Shown here: positions 1-9,861 of the stretch, piece by piece | Numbering within the stretch: position 1 is the stretch's first letter | How the letters are laid out: every line of letters starts with the position of its first letter | NCBI RefSeq assembly: GCF_017875235.1 | Contig: NZ_JAGGMI010000009.1 | Location: forward strand, 62,001 to 126,000 | Direction: 5' to 3' | DNA from: Asticcacaulis solisilvae | GTDB lineage: Bacteria; Pseudomonadota; Alphaproteobacteria; Caulobacterales; Caulobacteraceae | DNA: 64,000 bases | Made by a program: the position numbers and the translations under genes | Notes under the pieces: model-generated | Database searches by the model: none | What the model was told of the DNA's origin: nothing | Seen by the model: the letters and a program-made list of their open reading frames with translations, nothing else

Positions 1-528
1 AACGCAAACGTCGGCGACACCGCTTTCGACCGTCCGATCTATGTCATCGCCAATCCGAACGCCTTGCAGGCCACATTCTTCCTCTTTCCGCGCGATGCAG
101 AAAGTGTGAGGGCTGGGCAGGCAGTGTCGATCAAGACGTTAGGGGGCGAGACAATCAACGCGACGGTCTCGTCGTTGCTGTCGTCGGTCGATCCGCAGAC
201 CCAGACCCAGACCGCGATCGTGAAGCTGCCGGCTTCCGCTGCCGGCGACCTGCGCGCCGGCATGGCGATCGAAGGCAAGTTCGTCACCTCGCAAACGGCC
301 GCCGCCATTGCCGTCCCGACCGATGCCCTGCAAACGCTTGAGGGTAAGCAGGTCGTATTCGTCAAGAAGGGCACGACCTATACGGCGCGTCCGGTTCAGG
401 TGGGACGTCAGACCCAGGCATGGGCGGAAATCGTCGATGGCCTGACGTCTGGTGAGACCTATGTGTCGAAGGGGGCTTTCGTCGTCCGCGCGGACATCGA
501 GAAGTCCGGCGCTGAGCATGAGCACTAG
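1..528 (+). CDS. czcB: RND efflux periplasmic adaptor (CzcB/CusB type), 3' part
   Basis: The frame is open from the first base, so the gene starts upstream of the window; about 175 C-terminal residues are visible. They match the barrel and membrane-proximal end of metal-efflux membrane-fusion proteins: a GD...RPIYVIANP strand, a VDPQTQTQTAIVKLP strand, an LRAGMAIEGKF turn and a final GLTSGETYVSKGAF segment. Adaptors of this family join an inner-membrane RND pump to an outer-membrane channel in the periplasm. It ends in AEHEH, a small possible metal ligand. The RND pump gene follows 7 bases after the stop, so the two are certainly co-transcribed. Family assignment is firm; the exact subtype comes from the neighbouring pump. 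Confidence 0.9.
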   Translation, partial: NANVGDTAFDRPIYVIANPNALQATFFLFPRDAESVRAGQAVSIKTLGGETINATVSSLLSSVDPQTQTQTAIVKLPASAAGDLRAGMAIEGKFVTSQTAAAIAVPTDALQTLEGKQVVFVKKGTTYTARPVQVGRQTQAWAEIVDGLTSGETYVSKGAFVVRADIEKSGAEHEH

Positions 529-532
529 GTGA

Positions 533-3715
<3,183 letters not shown>

Positions 3716-3720
3716 AGGTC

Positions 3721-3750
3721 AGGCACGGCCGCTTGGCGGCCGTGCCTTTC
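3721..3750 (+). terminator. Hairpin between czcA and czcD (terminator or attenuator)
   Basis: Perfect 11-bp arms AGGCACGGCCG / CGGCCGTGCCT with a 5-base loop, followed only by TTTC. The T tract is short, so it may act as a partial terminator or an mRNA-stabilising hairpin that lowers expression of the downstream carrier relative to the pump. Confidence 0.55.
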
Positions 3751-3773
3751 CACACTGCTGAAAGGAGGCGCCT

Positions 3774-4709
3774 ATGGCGCATGATCACAGCGGGGGCAAA
3801 ACAGGTGCAAGCGCCCAGCCGAGCCCGGATGCGCGCAAAGCAAACGAAAAGCGTCTACTGCTGGCGATCGGCCTGACGGGGACCTATCTTGTCGCCGAAG
3901 TCATCGGTGGGATTGCGTTCAACAGTTTGGCGTTACTGTCGGATGCCGCGCACATGCTGACGGACGTGATGGCACTCATCATTGCTTACGTCGCCATACA
4001 GATCGGGAAAAAAGCCGCGGACGCCAAACGCACGTATGGCTATCGACGGTTCGAAGTCGTCGCGGCGGTCTTCAATGCGATCGTTCTCTTCCTTGTCGCC
4101 ATCTACATTCTTTATGAAGCCTGGCAACGCTTTAGCGAACCGCCGGAAGTTCAGACGACCGGCATGCTGATCGTCGCTGTCATAGGCCTAGTCGTCAATC
4201 TGGTCAGTATGAAGGTGCTGCAAGGCGGCAGCGATGAGAGCCTGAACATGAAGGGCGCCTATCTCGAAGTGCTCGCCGATATGCTGGGCTCCGCCGGTGT
4301 CATCGTGGCCGCGATCCTGATCTACATCACCAAGATTCCACAGGTCGATCCGATCCTCGCGGTCCTGATAGGCCTTTGGGTGCTTCCGCGGACCTGGAAC
4401 CTCCTGTCCGAGAGTATGCATGTGCTTCTGGAGGGCGTGCCTGCCGGTATCGACATGCACAAAGTCCAGTCCGATTTGGAATCCATTCGGGGCGTCCAAG
4501 GGGTCCATGACCTGCACGTCTGGTCGGTCACGACAGGTCAGAATAGCCTGACCGCGCACTTGGTCGTGGCGACGATCGATCTCAATGAGCGCATCGTCAC
4601 AGAGGCGCAGGCGGTCGCGGGGAAGCACGGTGTGGCCCATGCGACCTTCCAGATCGAAACGGCAGCATTCCAGGACCGGGAAAAGCAGAGGTCGAGTAGC
4701 AGTATCTAG
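3774..4709 (+). CDS. czcD: Cation diffusion facilitator, CzcD type
   Basis: A 311-residue inner-membrane Zn2+/Cd2+/Co2+-proton antiporter of the CDF family. A short His-containing N-terminus is followed by six predicted membrane helices. The metal site is visible as SDAAHMLTD (residues about 55-63, helix 2) and EVLADMLGS (helix 5), each with the paired His/Asp or Asp/Asp residues of the family. The cytoplasmic C-terminal domain carries HDLHVWSVTTG, also typical. The start has a strong AAAGGAGG site 7 bases upstream. It lies between the RND pump and a P-type ATPase, forming a three-tier zinc/cadmium export set. Family call is secure; metal preference is inferred from relatives and context. Confidence 0.95.
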   Translation: MAHDHSGGKTGASAQPSPDARKANEKRLLLAIGLTGTYLVAEVIGGIAFNSLALLSDAAHMLTDVMALIIAYVAIQIGKKAADAKRTYGYRRFEVVAAVFNAIVLFLVAIYILYEAWQRFSEPPEVQTTGMLIVAVIGLVVNLVSMKVLQGGSDESLNMKGAYLEVLADMLGSAGVIVAAILIYITKIPQVDPILAVLIGLWVLPRTWNLLSESMHVLLEGVPAGIDMHKVQSDLESIRGVQGVHDLHVWSVTTGQNSLTAHLVVATIDLNERIVTEAQAVAGKHGVAHATFQIETAAFQDREKQRSSSSI

Positions 4710-4762
4710 TCCGACAATCCGTGCGGGGGCGCAACGTAATGAATCCTCGAAAGGGTCTCAAA

Positions 4763-4987
4763 ATGAAAAAAATGAAAATCGCCGCCTGTTCGGCTCTCCT
4801 CGCCTTGGCGGTTCTTGTATCGGCCTGCGTCACGGCGCCGGCGGATGCGGACTATACGCTCCGCACTGAAAAGTGGTCACGCGCCCCGCGCGACAAATTC
4901 TACCGGATCGTCAAGGTGCCCAAGACGCCCGAGGTTACAGCCTGTGAGGCCGGCAAAACGGCACAGGAAGACTGTCCGCAGAAATAG
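4763..4987 (+). CDS. Small putative lipoprotein
   Basis: A 74-residue protein of unknown function. It has a basic start (MKKMKIAAC), a short hydrophobic stretch and a lipobox LVSAC, so it should be exported and lipid-anchored; the mature part is about 55 residues with a K/R-rich middle and two further cysteines near the C-terminus (TACEAGK and EDCPQK). I chose the ATG at 4763 because GAAAGG lies about 9 bases upstream; a GTG at 4721 and an ATG at 4739 are in frame but would put a non-signal stretch first. It lies between czcD and the ATPase on the same strand and is probably co-expressed. A metal-binding role is only a guess. Confidence 0.7.
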   Translation: MKKMKIAACSALLALAVLVSACVTAPADADYTLRTEKWSRAPRDKFYRIVKVPKTPEVTACEAGKTAQEDCPQK

Positions 4988-5044
4988 CCCCTCAAGGCTG
5001 GGTGGATGTTCGCGGGGACGGTATCGATCACGAAAGGAAAGCGC

Positions 5045-7033
5045 ATGGCGCACGAGACAGGTGGCGGGGCAAATCATAACGCGGATGAGGCGGGCGGAAA
5101 GCCGCATAAGCATGACGACGAACTGGAAGGCCTACATGGCCACGATCATGGCGCCGAAGATGGTCCGTGGTGGAAGAGTGCAAAAGCGAGACTGACCATT
5201 CTCTGCGGAATTGCTTTGGGAATCGCTTTCCTTTTGGGAAAGGTCGTCCCTCAGACCGAGCCGTGGGGCTTCATCGTCGCCATGCTCGTAGGTCTTATAC
5301 CCATTGGCCGCCGCGCCTTCATCGGTGTGACCAAGGGGTATCCCTTCTCTATCGAGACCCTGATGACGGTCGCCGCCATCGGCGCGATCTTTATCGATGC
5401 GGCGGAAGAGGCCGCGGTTGTCGTCGTGCTCTTCCTTGTGGGGGAACTGCTGGAGAATATCGCCGCCGGCCGAGCCCGCGCCAGTATCCGCGCCCTGGCC
5501 ACGCTGGTGCCGAAGGAAGCCTTGCTGGAGGTCGACGGTGAAACGCAAAAGGTCCAGGCGGATACGCTCAAGGTCGGAGACATCACGGTCATTCGCCCAG
5601 GCGATCGCGTACCGGCAGATGGTCTCATTATAGACGGGGAAAGTTCCATCGATGAAGCGCCGGTGACCGGCGAGTCGGTGCCGAAACGGAAAGGTGTTGA
5701 CGATCAGGTCTATGCCGGCACCATCAATCAAGACGCCGTACTGAAGGTCCGCGTGACGGCGGCCGCCCAAGACAACACCATCGCGCGCATCATCACCCTG
5801 GTCGAGGAAGCGCAGGAATCGAAGGCGCCAACGGCACGGTTCATCGATCGCTTCTCTAGATACTACACGCCCGGCGTCATGGTTTTCGCCGCACTTGTGG
5901 CGGTGATTCCACCGCTGGCCATGGGCGGGACCTGGAGCGAGTGGATCTACAAGGGATTGGCCGTGCTCCTGATTGGATGCCCTTGCGCCTTGGTGATCTC
6001 GACACCGGCAGCGATCGCTGCGGCTTTATCCGCCGGCGCCAAGCGGGGCCTGTTGATGAAAGGCGGTGCAGTGCTTGAGACCTTCCAAAAGGTCAATTTC
6101 GTCGCCATGGACAAGACCGGCACGCTGACTGAAGGCAAGCCCAAGATAACCGATATCGTGGGGGAGAATTTCGATGAAAACGAGGTGCTTCGTATCGCGG
6201 CGGCGCTGGAAGCCGGCTCGAGCCATCCTTTGGCCGTTGCGATCCTGAACGAGGCCAAAGCCCGAGGTGTCAAGCACGGTTCTGCGGAAGGTTCAAAGGC
6301 CGTAGGCGGCAAGGGTGTCGTCGGCAAGGTCGATGCCGAAGACGTGCTCCTGTACTCGCCAAAGGCGGCGGCTGAAGTGATCGCTGTGTCCGAAGCCATG
6401 CTGAAGAAGATCGAAGGCTTCAATGACGAAGGCAAGACGGTCTCTATCCTGATCGTCGCCAAGCAAATTGTCGGGTTCATCGCCATGCGAGATGAGCCTC
6501 GACCCGACGCCAAGCAAGGTGTTCAGGCACTACAGCAAATGGGCATCACTACCTTGATGCTAACCGGAGACAATCGTCGGACCGGCATGGCGATCGCCAA
6601 GCAACTCGGCATGGAGGCCAAGGCGGAACTGCTGCCCGAAGACAAGCAGCGCATCGTTGCTGAACTACGCAAAGACGGAAAGATCGTCGCCAAGGTCGGC
6701 GACGGTATCAACGACGCTCCGGCTCTCGCCGAGGCCAACATTGGCATCGCCATGGGCGGCGGGACCGACGTCGCGTTGGAGACCGCTGATGCGGCTGTGC
6801 TGCACGGGCGGGTTATGGACATCTCGAACATGATCGTCCTGTCCAAGGCGACCATGCGCAACATCGTGCAAAACATCACGATTTCGCTGGGATTGAAGGC
6901 AGTCTTCCTGGTGACGACGATCCTCGGCATCACCGGTTTGTGGCCTGCCATTCTGGCCGACACCGGCGCGACCGTTCTGGTCACCGCAAACGCTATGCGG
7001 CTCCTGGCCTGGAAGGGGGCGGAAGGTGGCTGA
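5045..7033 (+). CDS. zntA: Zn2+/Cd2+-exporting P1B-type ATPase
   Basis: A 662-residue heavy-metal-translocating P-type ATPase of the inner membrane. Instead of an HMA domain the cytosolic N-terminus (residues 1-45) is His/Asp-rich, with a GLHGHDHG motif. Key elements are in place: actuator PVTGES, the membrane CPC motif (residues about 312-314), the phosphorylation site DKTGT (about 356), the SSHPLA nucleotide-binding motif, the GDGINDAP hinge (about 551) and a conserved Asp in the last helices (LADTGATVLV), which together fit the Zn/Cd/Pb subgroup. I chose the ATG at 5045, preceded by GGAAAG; an earlier in-frame start at 5006 would add 13 residues. The next gene overlaps its end. Confidence 0.95.
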   Translation: MAHETGGGANHNADEAGGKPHKHDDELEGLHGHDHGAEDGPWWKSAKARLTILCGIALGIAFLLGKVVPQTEPWGFIVAMLVGLIPIGRRAFIGVTKGYPFSIETLMTVAAIGAIFIDAAEEAAVVVVLFLVGELLENIAAGRARASIRALATLVPKEALLEVDGETQKVQADTLKVGDITVIRPGDRVPADGLIIDGESSIDEAPVTGESVPKRKGVDDQVYAGTINQDAVLKVRVTAAAQDNTIARIITLVEEAQESKAPTARFIDRFSRYYTPGVMVFAALVAVIPPLAMGGTWSEWIYKGLAVLLIGCPCALVISTPAAIAAALSAGAKRGLLMKGGAVLETFQKVNFVAMDKTGTLTEGKPKITDIVGENFDENEVLRIAAALEAGSSHPLAVAILNEAKARGVKHGSAEGSKAVGGKGVVGKVDAEDVLLYSPKAAAEVIAVSEAMLKKIEGFNDEGKTVSILIVAKQIVGFIAMRDEPRPDAKQGVQALQQMGITTLMLTGDNRRTGMAIAKQLGMEAKAELLPEDKQRIVAELRKDGKIVAKVGDGINDAPALAEANIGIAMGGGTDVALETADAAVLHGRVMDISNMIVLSKATMRNIVQNITISLGLKAVFLVTTILGITGLWPAILADTGATVLVTANAMRLLAWKGAEGG

Positions 7034-8129
7034 ACGATCCAGTCCAGAAACCTCGCCCACAGTATTCGACGCGGTTATCCTTGGCGCCGGGCAAACCGGC
7101 TTGGCCGCCGGCTACTACCTGAAGACAACGGGGTTGACCTTTCGTATCGTCGAGGGCGGCAAGCGGGTGGGGGATGTTTGGCGCAATCGGTACGACTCCT
7201 TGCGTCTATTCACACCGCGAGAATTCAGCGCGCTGCCGGGTTTGCCGCTTGCGGGCGATCCAAAGGGCCGACCCGATCGGATAGAGTTCGCCGATTATCT
7301 GGAAACCTATGCGAAGACATTCGAACTGCCGATCGACCTTGAACGGAAAATCAACCGGGTGAAACAGCGGCAAGACGGCACGTTTGAGCTGTCCATCACC
7401 AATCGCGGTCCGATACTGGCACGCAACGTAGTTCTCGCGTTCGGGGCCTATCCTGGCGCTAGGCAGCCGCCGGAACGCAAGGACCTCAGCCCAAAAATCC
7501 ATCAAACCGATGCCTCGGCCTACCGTAACCCGCAGCAATTGCCGGCGGGGCCTGTCCTGATTATCGGTGACGGTGCAGCCGGCAGGGATTTTGCGGCGGA
7601 ATTGGCAGGCACGCATGAGGTACACTTGGCAACCGGGCGTCCGCGCATCCAGTTTCCAGATCCGATCTTTGGGAAAAGCGTGTTTTGGTGGTTCCGCCTT
7701 TTGGGATTTTTCAATCCCAAATCGGGCGCAAAGTTAAGTAGATTTCCCATGCCGCTCCCCGAGACGGCACCCTCTCACGCAGAGTTAAAAGAAAAAGGCG
7801 TTCGGCTCTATCCTCGCTTTGTAAAGGCGCGAGGTTCCCAGGTGTGGTTCGAGGATGGCAGTTCGGTGTCTCCGCGCACCGTTATCTGGGCAATTGGGCA
7901 CACCGTCGACACGTCACTGATAGATATTCGAACGGCCAAGACGCCCGAGGGGCGTTTGTCGATCTTGCCGAAAGGTCTGTCACCTGTCCCGGGCCTATAC
8001 TATTTGGGCAGGCCTTTTCAGTCCAGCATGGCCTCGGCGTTGATCGTTGGGGCCGGGCCTGATGCGAAATACGTCGTCGAACATCTTTCCGAAAGACTCG
8101 CCGCGACCGGACCATCGGTGGCGGCATGA
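7026..8129 (+). CDS. CzcO-like FAD/NAD(P)-dependent oxidoreductase
   Basis: A 367-residue flavoprotein monooxygenase-like enzyme. It has an N-terminal FAD Rossmann motif (GAGQTGLAAGYYL, residues about 20-32), then RVGDVWRNRYDSL and FTPRE, typical of YUC/FMO-like proteins, and a second nucleotide motif (IIGDGAAGRD, about 178). C-terminal WAIGH and YYLGRPFQ belong to the same fold. The GTG start overlaps the end of the ATPase gene by 8 bases, so the two are translationally coupled. Relatives called CzcO are found next to czcD and other metal genes, but their substrate is not known. The family is clear; a role in metal resistance is inferred from the operon only. Confidence 0.85.
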   Translation: MAERSSPETSPTVFDAVILGAGQTGLAAGYYLKTTGLTFRIVEGGKRVGDVWRNRYDSLRLFTPREFSALPGLPLAGDPKGRPDRIEFADYLETYAKTFELPIDLERKINRVKQRQDGTFELSITNRGPILARNVVLAFGAYPGARQPPERKDLSPKIHQTDASAYRNPQQLPAGPVLIIGDGAAGRDFAAELAGTHEVHLATGRPRIQFPDPIFGKSVFWWFRLLGFFNPKSGAKLSRFPMPLPETAPSHAELKEKGVRLYPRFVKARGSQVWFEDGSSVSPRTVIWAIGHTVDTSLIDIRTAKTPEGRLSILPKGLSPVPGLYYLGRPFQSSMASALIVGAGPDAKYVVEHLSERLAATGPSVAA

Positions 8130-8260
8130 CAACCGGGAATTCTAAGGTATCGAACGCTCTGACGGTGACCATACCTGTCGAGGTAAAGCTGAGGCGGGTG
8201 GTGCAGGGAGCACTTGCCCAACGTGAGACTTGGCGATTGTTTAAGGGACCCGATTTATAA
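8126..8260 (+). CDS. Possible 44-residue protein coupled to the flavoprotein gene
   Basis: The ATG overlaps the flavoprotein stop as ATGA, a common coupling arrangement, and the frame runs 44 codons to a TAA just before the XRE gene. The product has an amphipathic segment (VTIPVEVKLRRVVQGAL) and no signal peptide or recognised domain. It could be a genuine small protein or a remnant of a longer gene. The overlap start is the only positive evidence. Confidence 0.35.
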   Translation: MTTGNSKVSNALTVTIPVEVKLRRVVQGALAQRETWRLFKGPDL

Positions 8261-8262
8261 CC

Positions 8263-8685
8263 ATGTCGCCGTCCGAGATTTCACCACAATCTAACCAGCC
8301 ACACCCGGTCGATATCTACGTCGGCGCCCGTATCAGGATGCGTCGGCACGCCTTGGGCATCGGACAACAGCAGCTGGCGAAGGCACTCGATCTGTCATTC
8401 CAGCAGGTTCAAAAATACGAATCCGGTAGCAACCGTATAAGTTCCTCAAAGCTGTACGCGATCAGCCGCGCCCTTCGCATTGGTATTGGATACTTCTTTG
8501 ACGGCTACGGTCATTCTGGCGATTTTCAATCGGGTCAGGAAGTCCCATCATCAACGCGGCGGCTTATTGTGAAATCCGATGGAGTGGATGTCGCCTTGGC
8601 CTTGGCGCGCGTGAAAAGCACGGGTCTGCGCCGAAGCGTGTTGAATCTGATTGCCGCGATGGCGGCGGAGGAGGGTGACACCTAA
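8263..8685 (+). CDS. XRE-family transcriptional regulator
   Basis: A 140-residue DNA-binding protein. Residues about 18-75 form a lambda-repressor-type helix-turn-helix (RIRMRRHALGIGQQQLA, then FQQVQKYESGSNRIS) of the form very common in Alphaproteobacteria; the C-terminal half is variable and may dimerise. It begins 3 bases after the preceding small frame and is followed after about 70 bases by the exported Cys-rich gene, so it may control that cassette or the metal operon upstream. No effector domain is visible. Confidence 0.88.
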   Translation: MSPSEISPQSNQPHPVDIYVGARIRMRRHALGIGQQQLAKALDLSFQQVQKYESGSNRISSSKLYAISRALRIGIGYFFDGYGHSGDFQSGQEVPSSTRRLIVKSDGVDVALALARVKSTGLRRSVLNLIAAMAAEEGDT

Positions 8686-8752
8686 GCAAATGGTGCCATC
8701 ATGACAAAACGTCACATTGCCATTAACCGGAGAGCCTTGTAGCTTCAAGTTC

Positions 8753-9070
8753 ATGCGTCAACCCCTTAACCTGATGGGATTATTGCTCGGTCTCGCTGCG
8801 CTGCTGCTCTGCGTGAGCGCGCCGGCCTACGCGCAATCCGTGACGAGCATCGGACCGGTAGCACACGGCGAAACTCACGATGACATGCCATGTTGCCCGG
8901 AAGTGCCCACGTCGATCAACGCCTGCGCTCTACATTGTCCGCTAGTCGTCTCGCCTGCCTTTGCCTTTGCCTTTGATCACGTGCCGGCGGAAAATCCGGT
9001 CAAGTTTTACATCGCGCCCAAAAGACAATGGGGCCTGAGTTACGCGCCCCAAGCGCCGCCTCCACGCTGA
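8753..9070 (+). CDS. Exported Cys-rich protein, cassette copy 1, gene A
   Basis: A 105-residue protein with a clear Sec signal peptide (residues 1-27, cleavage after AYA). The mature part holds MPCCPE, then two further cysteines in NACALHCPLVV, and ends in LSYAPQAPPPR. Its closest visible relative is encoded in this same window at 15592-15906 on the other strand, sharing MPCCPE, the spacing to C...CP-V-V and the terminal APPPR; both are followed by a tiny CCEAM-KCCC protein gene. The cysteine pattern suggests periplasmic metal binding, resembling CopL/DUF2946-type proteins of metal operons. I chose the ATG at 8753 because it starts the signal peptide; function is inferred. Confidence 0.75.
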   Translation: MRQPLNLMGLLLGLAALLLCVSAPAYAQSVTSIGPVAHGETHDDMPCCPEVPTSINACALHCPLVVSPAFAFAFDHVPAENPVKFYIAPKRQWGLSYAPQAPPPR

Positions 9071-9119
9071 CTCCGAAGATCGAAACCTCACAATCTTCCA
9101 ATATTCAAGGAGTTAAATC

Positions 9120-9281
9120 ATGAAAACGTTCATCATTGGGTCGGCCTTTGCTGTCCTTCTCGCTGCTGGGGCGGCTGTCGCGGCACCAGAAGCTGTAAAG
9201 GCCTGTTGCGAAGCCATGGCAAAGTGTTGCTGTGACAAGACTGACCACGCCGATTGCCCTGCGGCAAACAAGGCGCACTAA
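9120..9281 (+). CDS. Very small exported Cys-rich (metallothionein-like) protein, cassette copy 1, gene B
   Basis: A 53-residue protein with a signal peptide (about residues 1-21, AVAAP) and a mature part of about 32 residues containing CCEAMAKCCCDK and a later DCPA, that is six cysteines, plus two His. A strong AAGGAG ribosome site (9107-9112) precedes the ATG, and a good intrinsic terminator follows. A paralogue sits at 15349-15537. The cysteine density suggests a periplasmic metal-sequestering peptide; no family name is known to me. It is translated 49 bases after gene A. Confidence 0.75.
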   Translation: MKTFIIGSAFAVLLAAGAAVAAPEAVKACCEAMAKCCCDKTDHADCPAANKAH

Positions 9282-9302
9282 CCGTCATTGCGTGTACCAA
9301 GG

Positions 9303-9336
9303 TGCCCGTATCGCTTCAGCGGTACGGGCATTTTTC
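9303..9336 (+). terminator. Intrinsic terminator of Cys-rich cassette 1
   Basis: Perfect arms TGCCCGTA / TACGGGCA around a 12-base loop, followed directly by TTTTT. The paralogous cassette ends in a hairpin with the same GGGCATTTT tail. Confidence 0.85.
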
Positions 9337-9365
9337 GTTACGGTACGCGCTCTTTCGCAGCCAGT

Positions 9366-9773
9366 TCAAGCCGCCAAACGGGATGTCATGGCGAGTTGCT
9401 TGAGCTTGCGGACAAGTCGGCTGTTGCGATAGTGGCCGAAGGCCAGCAGTGTCGCACCAATCATGCTGATGGGCGCTTCAAAAGCTTCAGCCGGTTTGAA
9501 AAATGCCGCGACTGTCAGAAGCAAAAGGCCTGCCACCATGGGGACGCCGACCTGATACTGCCGCCAAAATCCAGAGCGAATGATCGCCCACATGCTGACC
9601 GGGGCGGCGATGCCGATCAACACCTGATGAACCCAATGCGCGTCGAAGAAGATGCCGAGCGATGGCAACAACACGATGATGGCGGGAAGCGCCAGACAAT
9701 GCAGCAGGCAGGCCGCGGACAGGGCAACGCCTATTAGGTCGGCGATTTCTGCAGGCAGTTTTGGGCGGAACAT
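9366..9773 (-). CDS. MerC-domain membrane protein
   Basis: A 135-residue inner-membrane protein with four predicted helices. It shows the MerC-type start: a helix with a cysteine pair (SAACLLHCLALP, near residues 18-29), then short loops and three further helices. MerC proteins move Hg2+ or other thiophilic metals inward toward a reductase, but no merA, merR or merT is visible here, so the substrate is open. I chose the ATG at 9773; the longer frame from 9842 adds a basic stretch that overlaps likely promoter DNA. It is co-directional with and 88 bases downstream of the Zn/Cd ATPase gene, so the two may share a transcript. Confidence 0.8.
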   Translation of the reverse strand: MFRPKLPAEIADLIGVALSAACLLHCLALPAIIVLLPSLGIFFDAHWVHQVLIGIAAPVSMWAIIRSGFWRQYQVGVPMVAGLLLLTVAAFFKPAEAFEAPISMIGATLLAFGHYRNSRLVRKLKQLAMTSRLAA

Positions 9774-9861
9774 CAGAGCGTACCTGTCACCAATGACTCT
9801 GGAAGTACTGTTATAATATTTCACGCGGCCGCGCCATCTCATTTATCCCGCCTGAGACATT

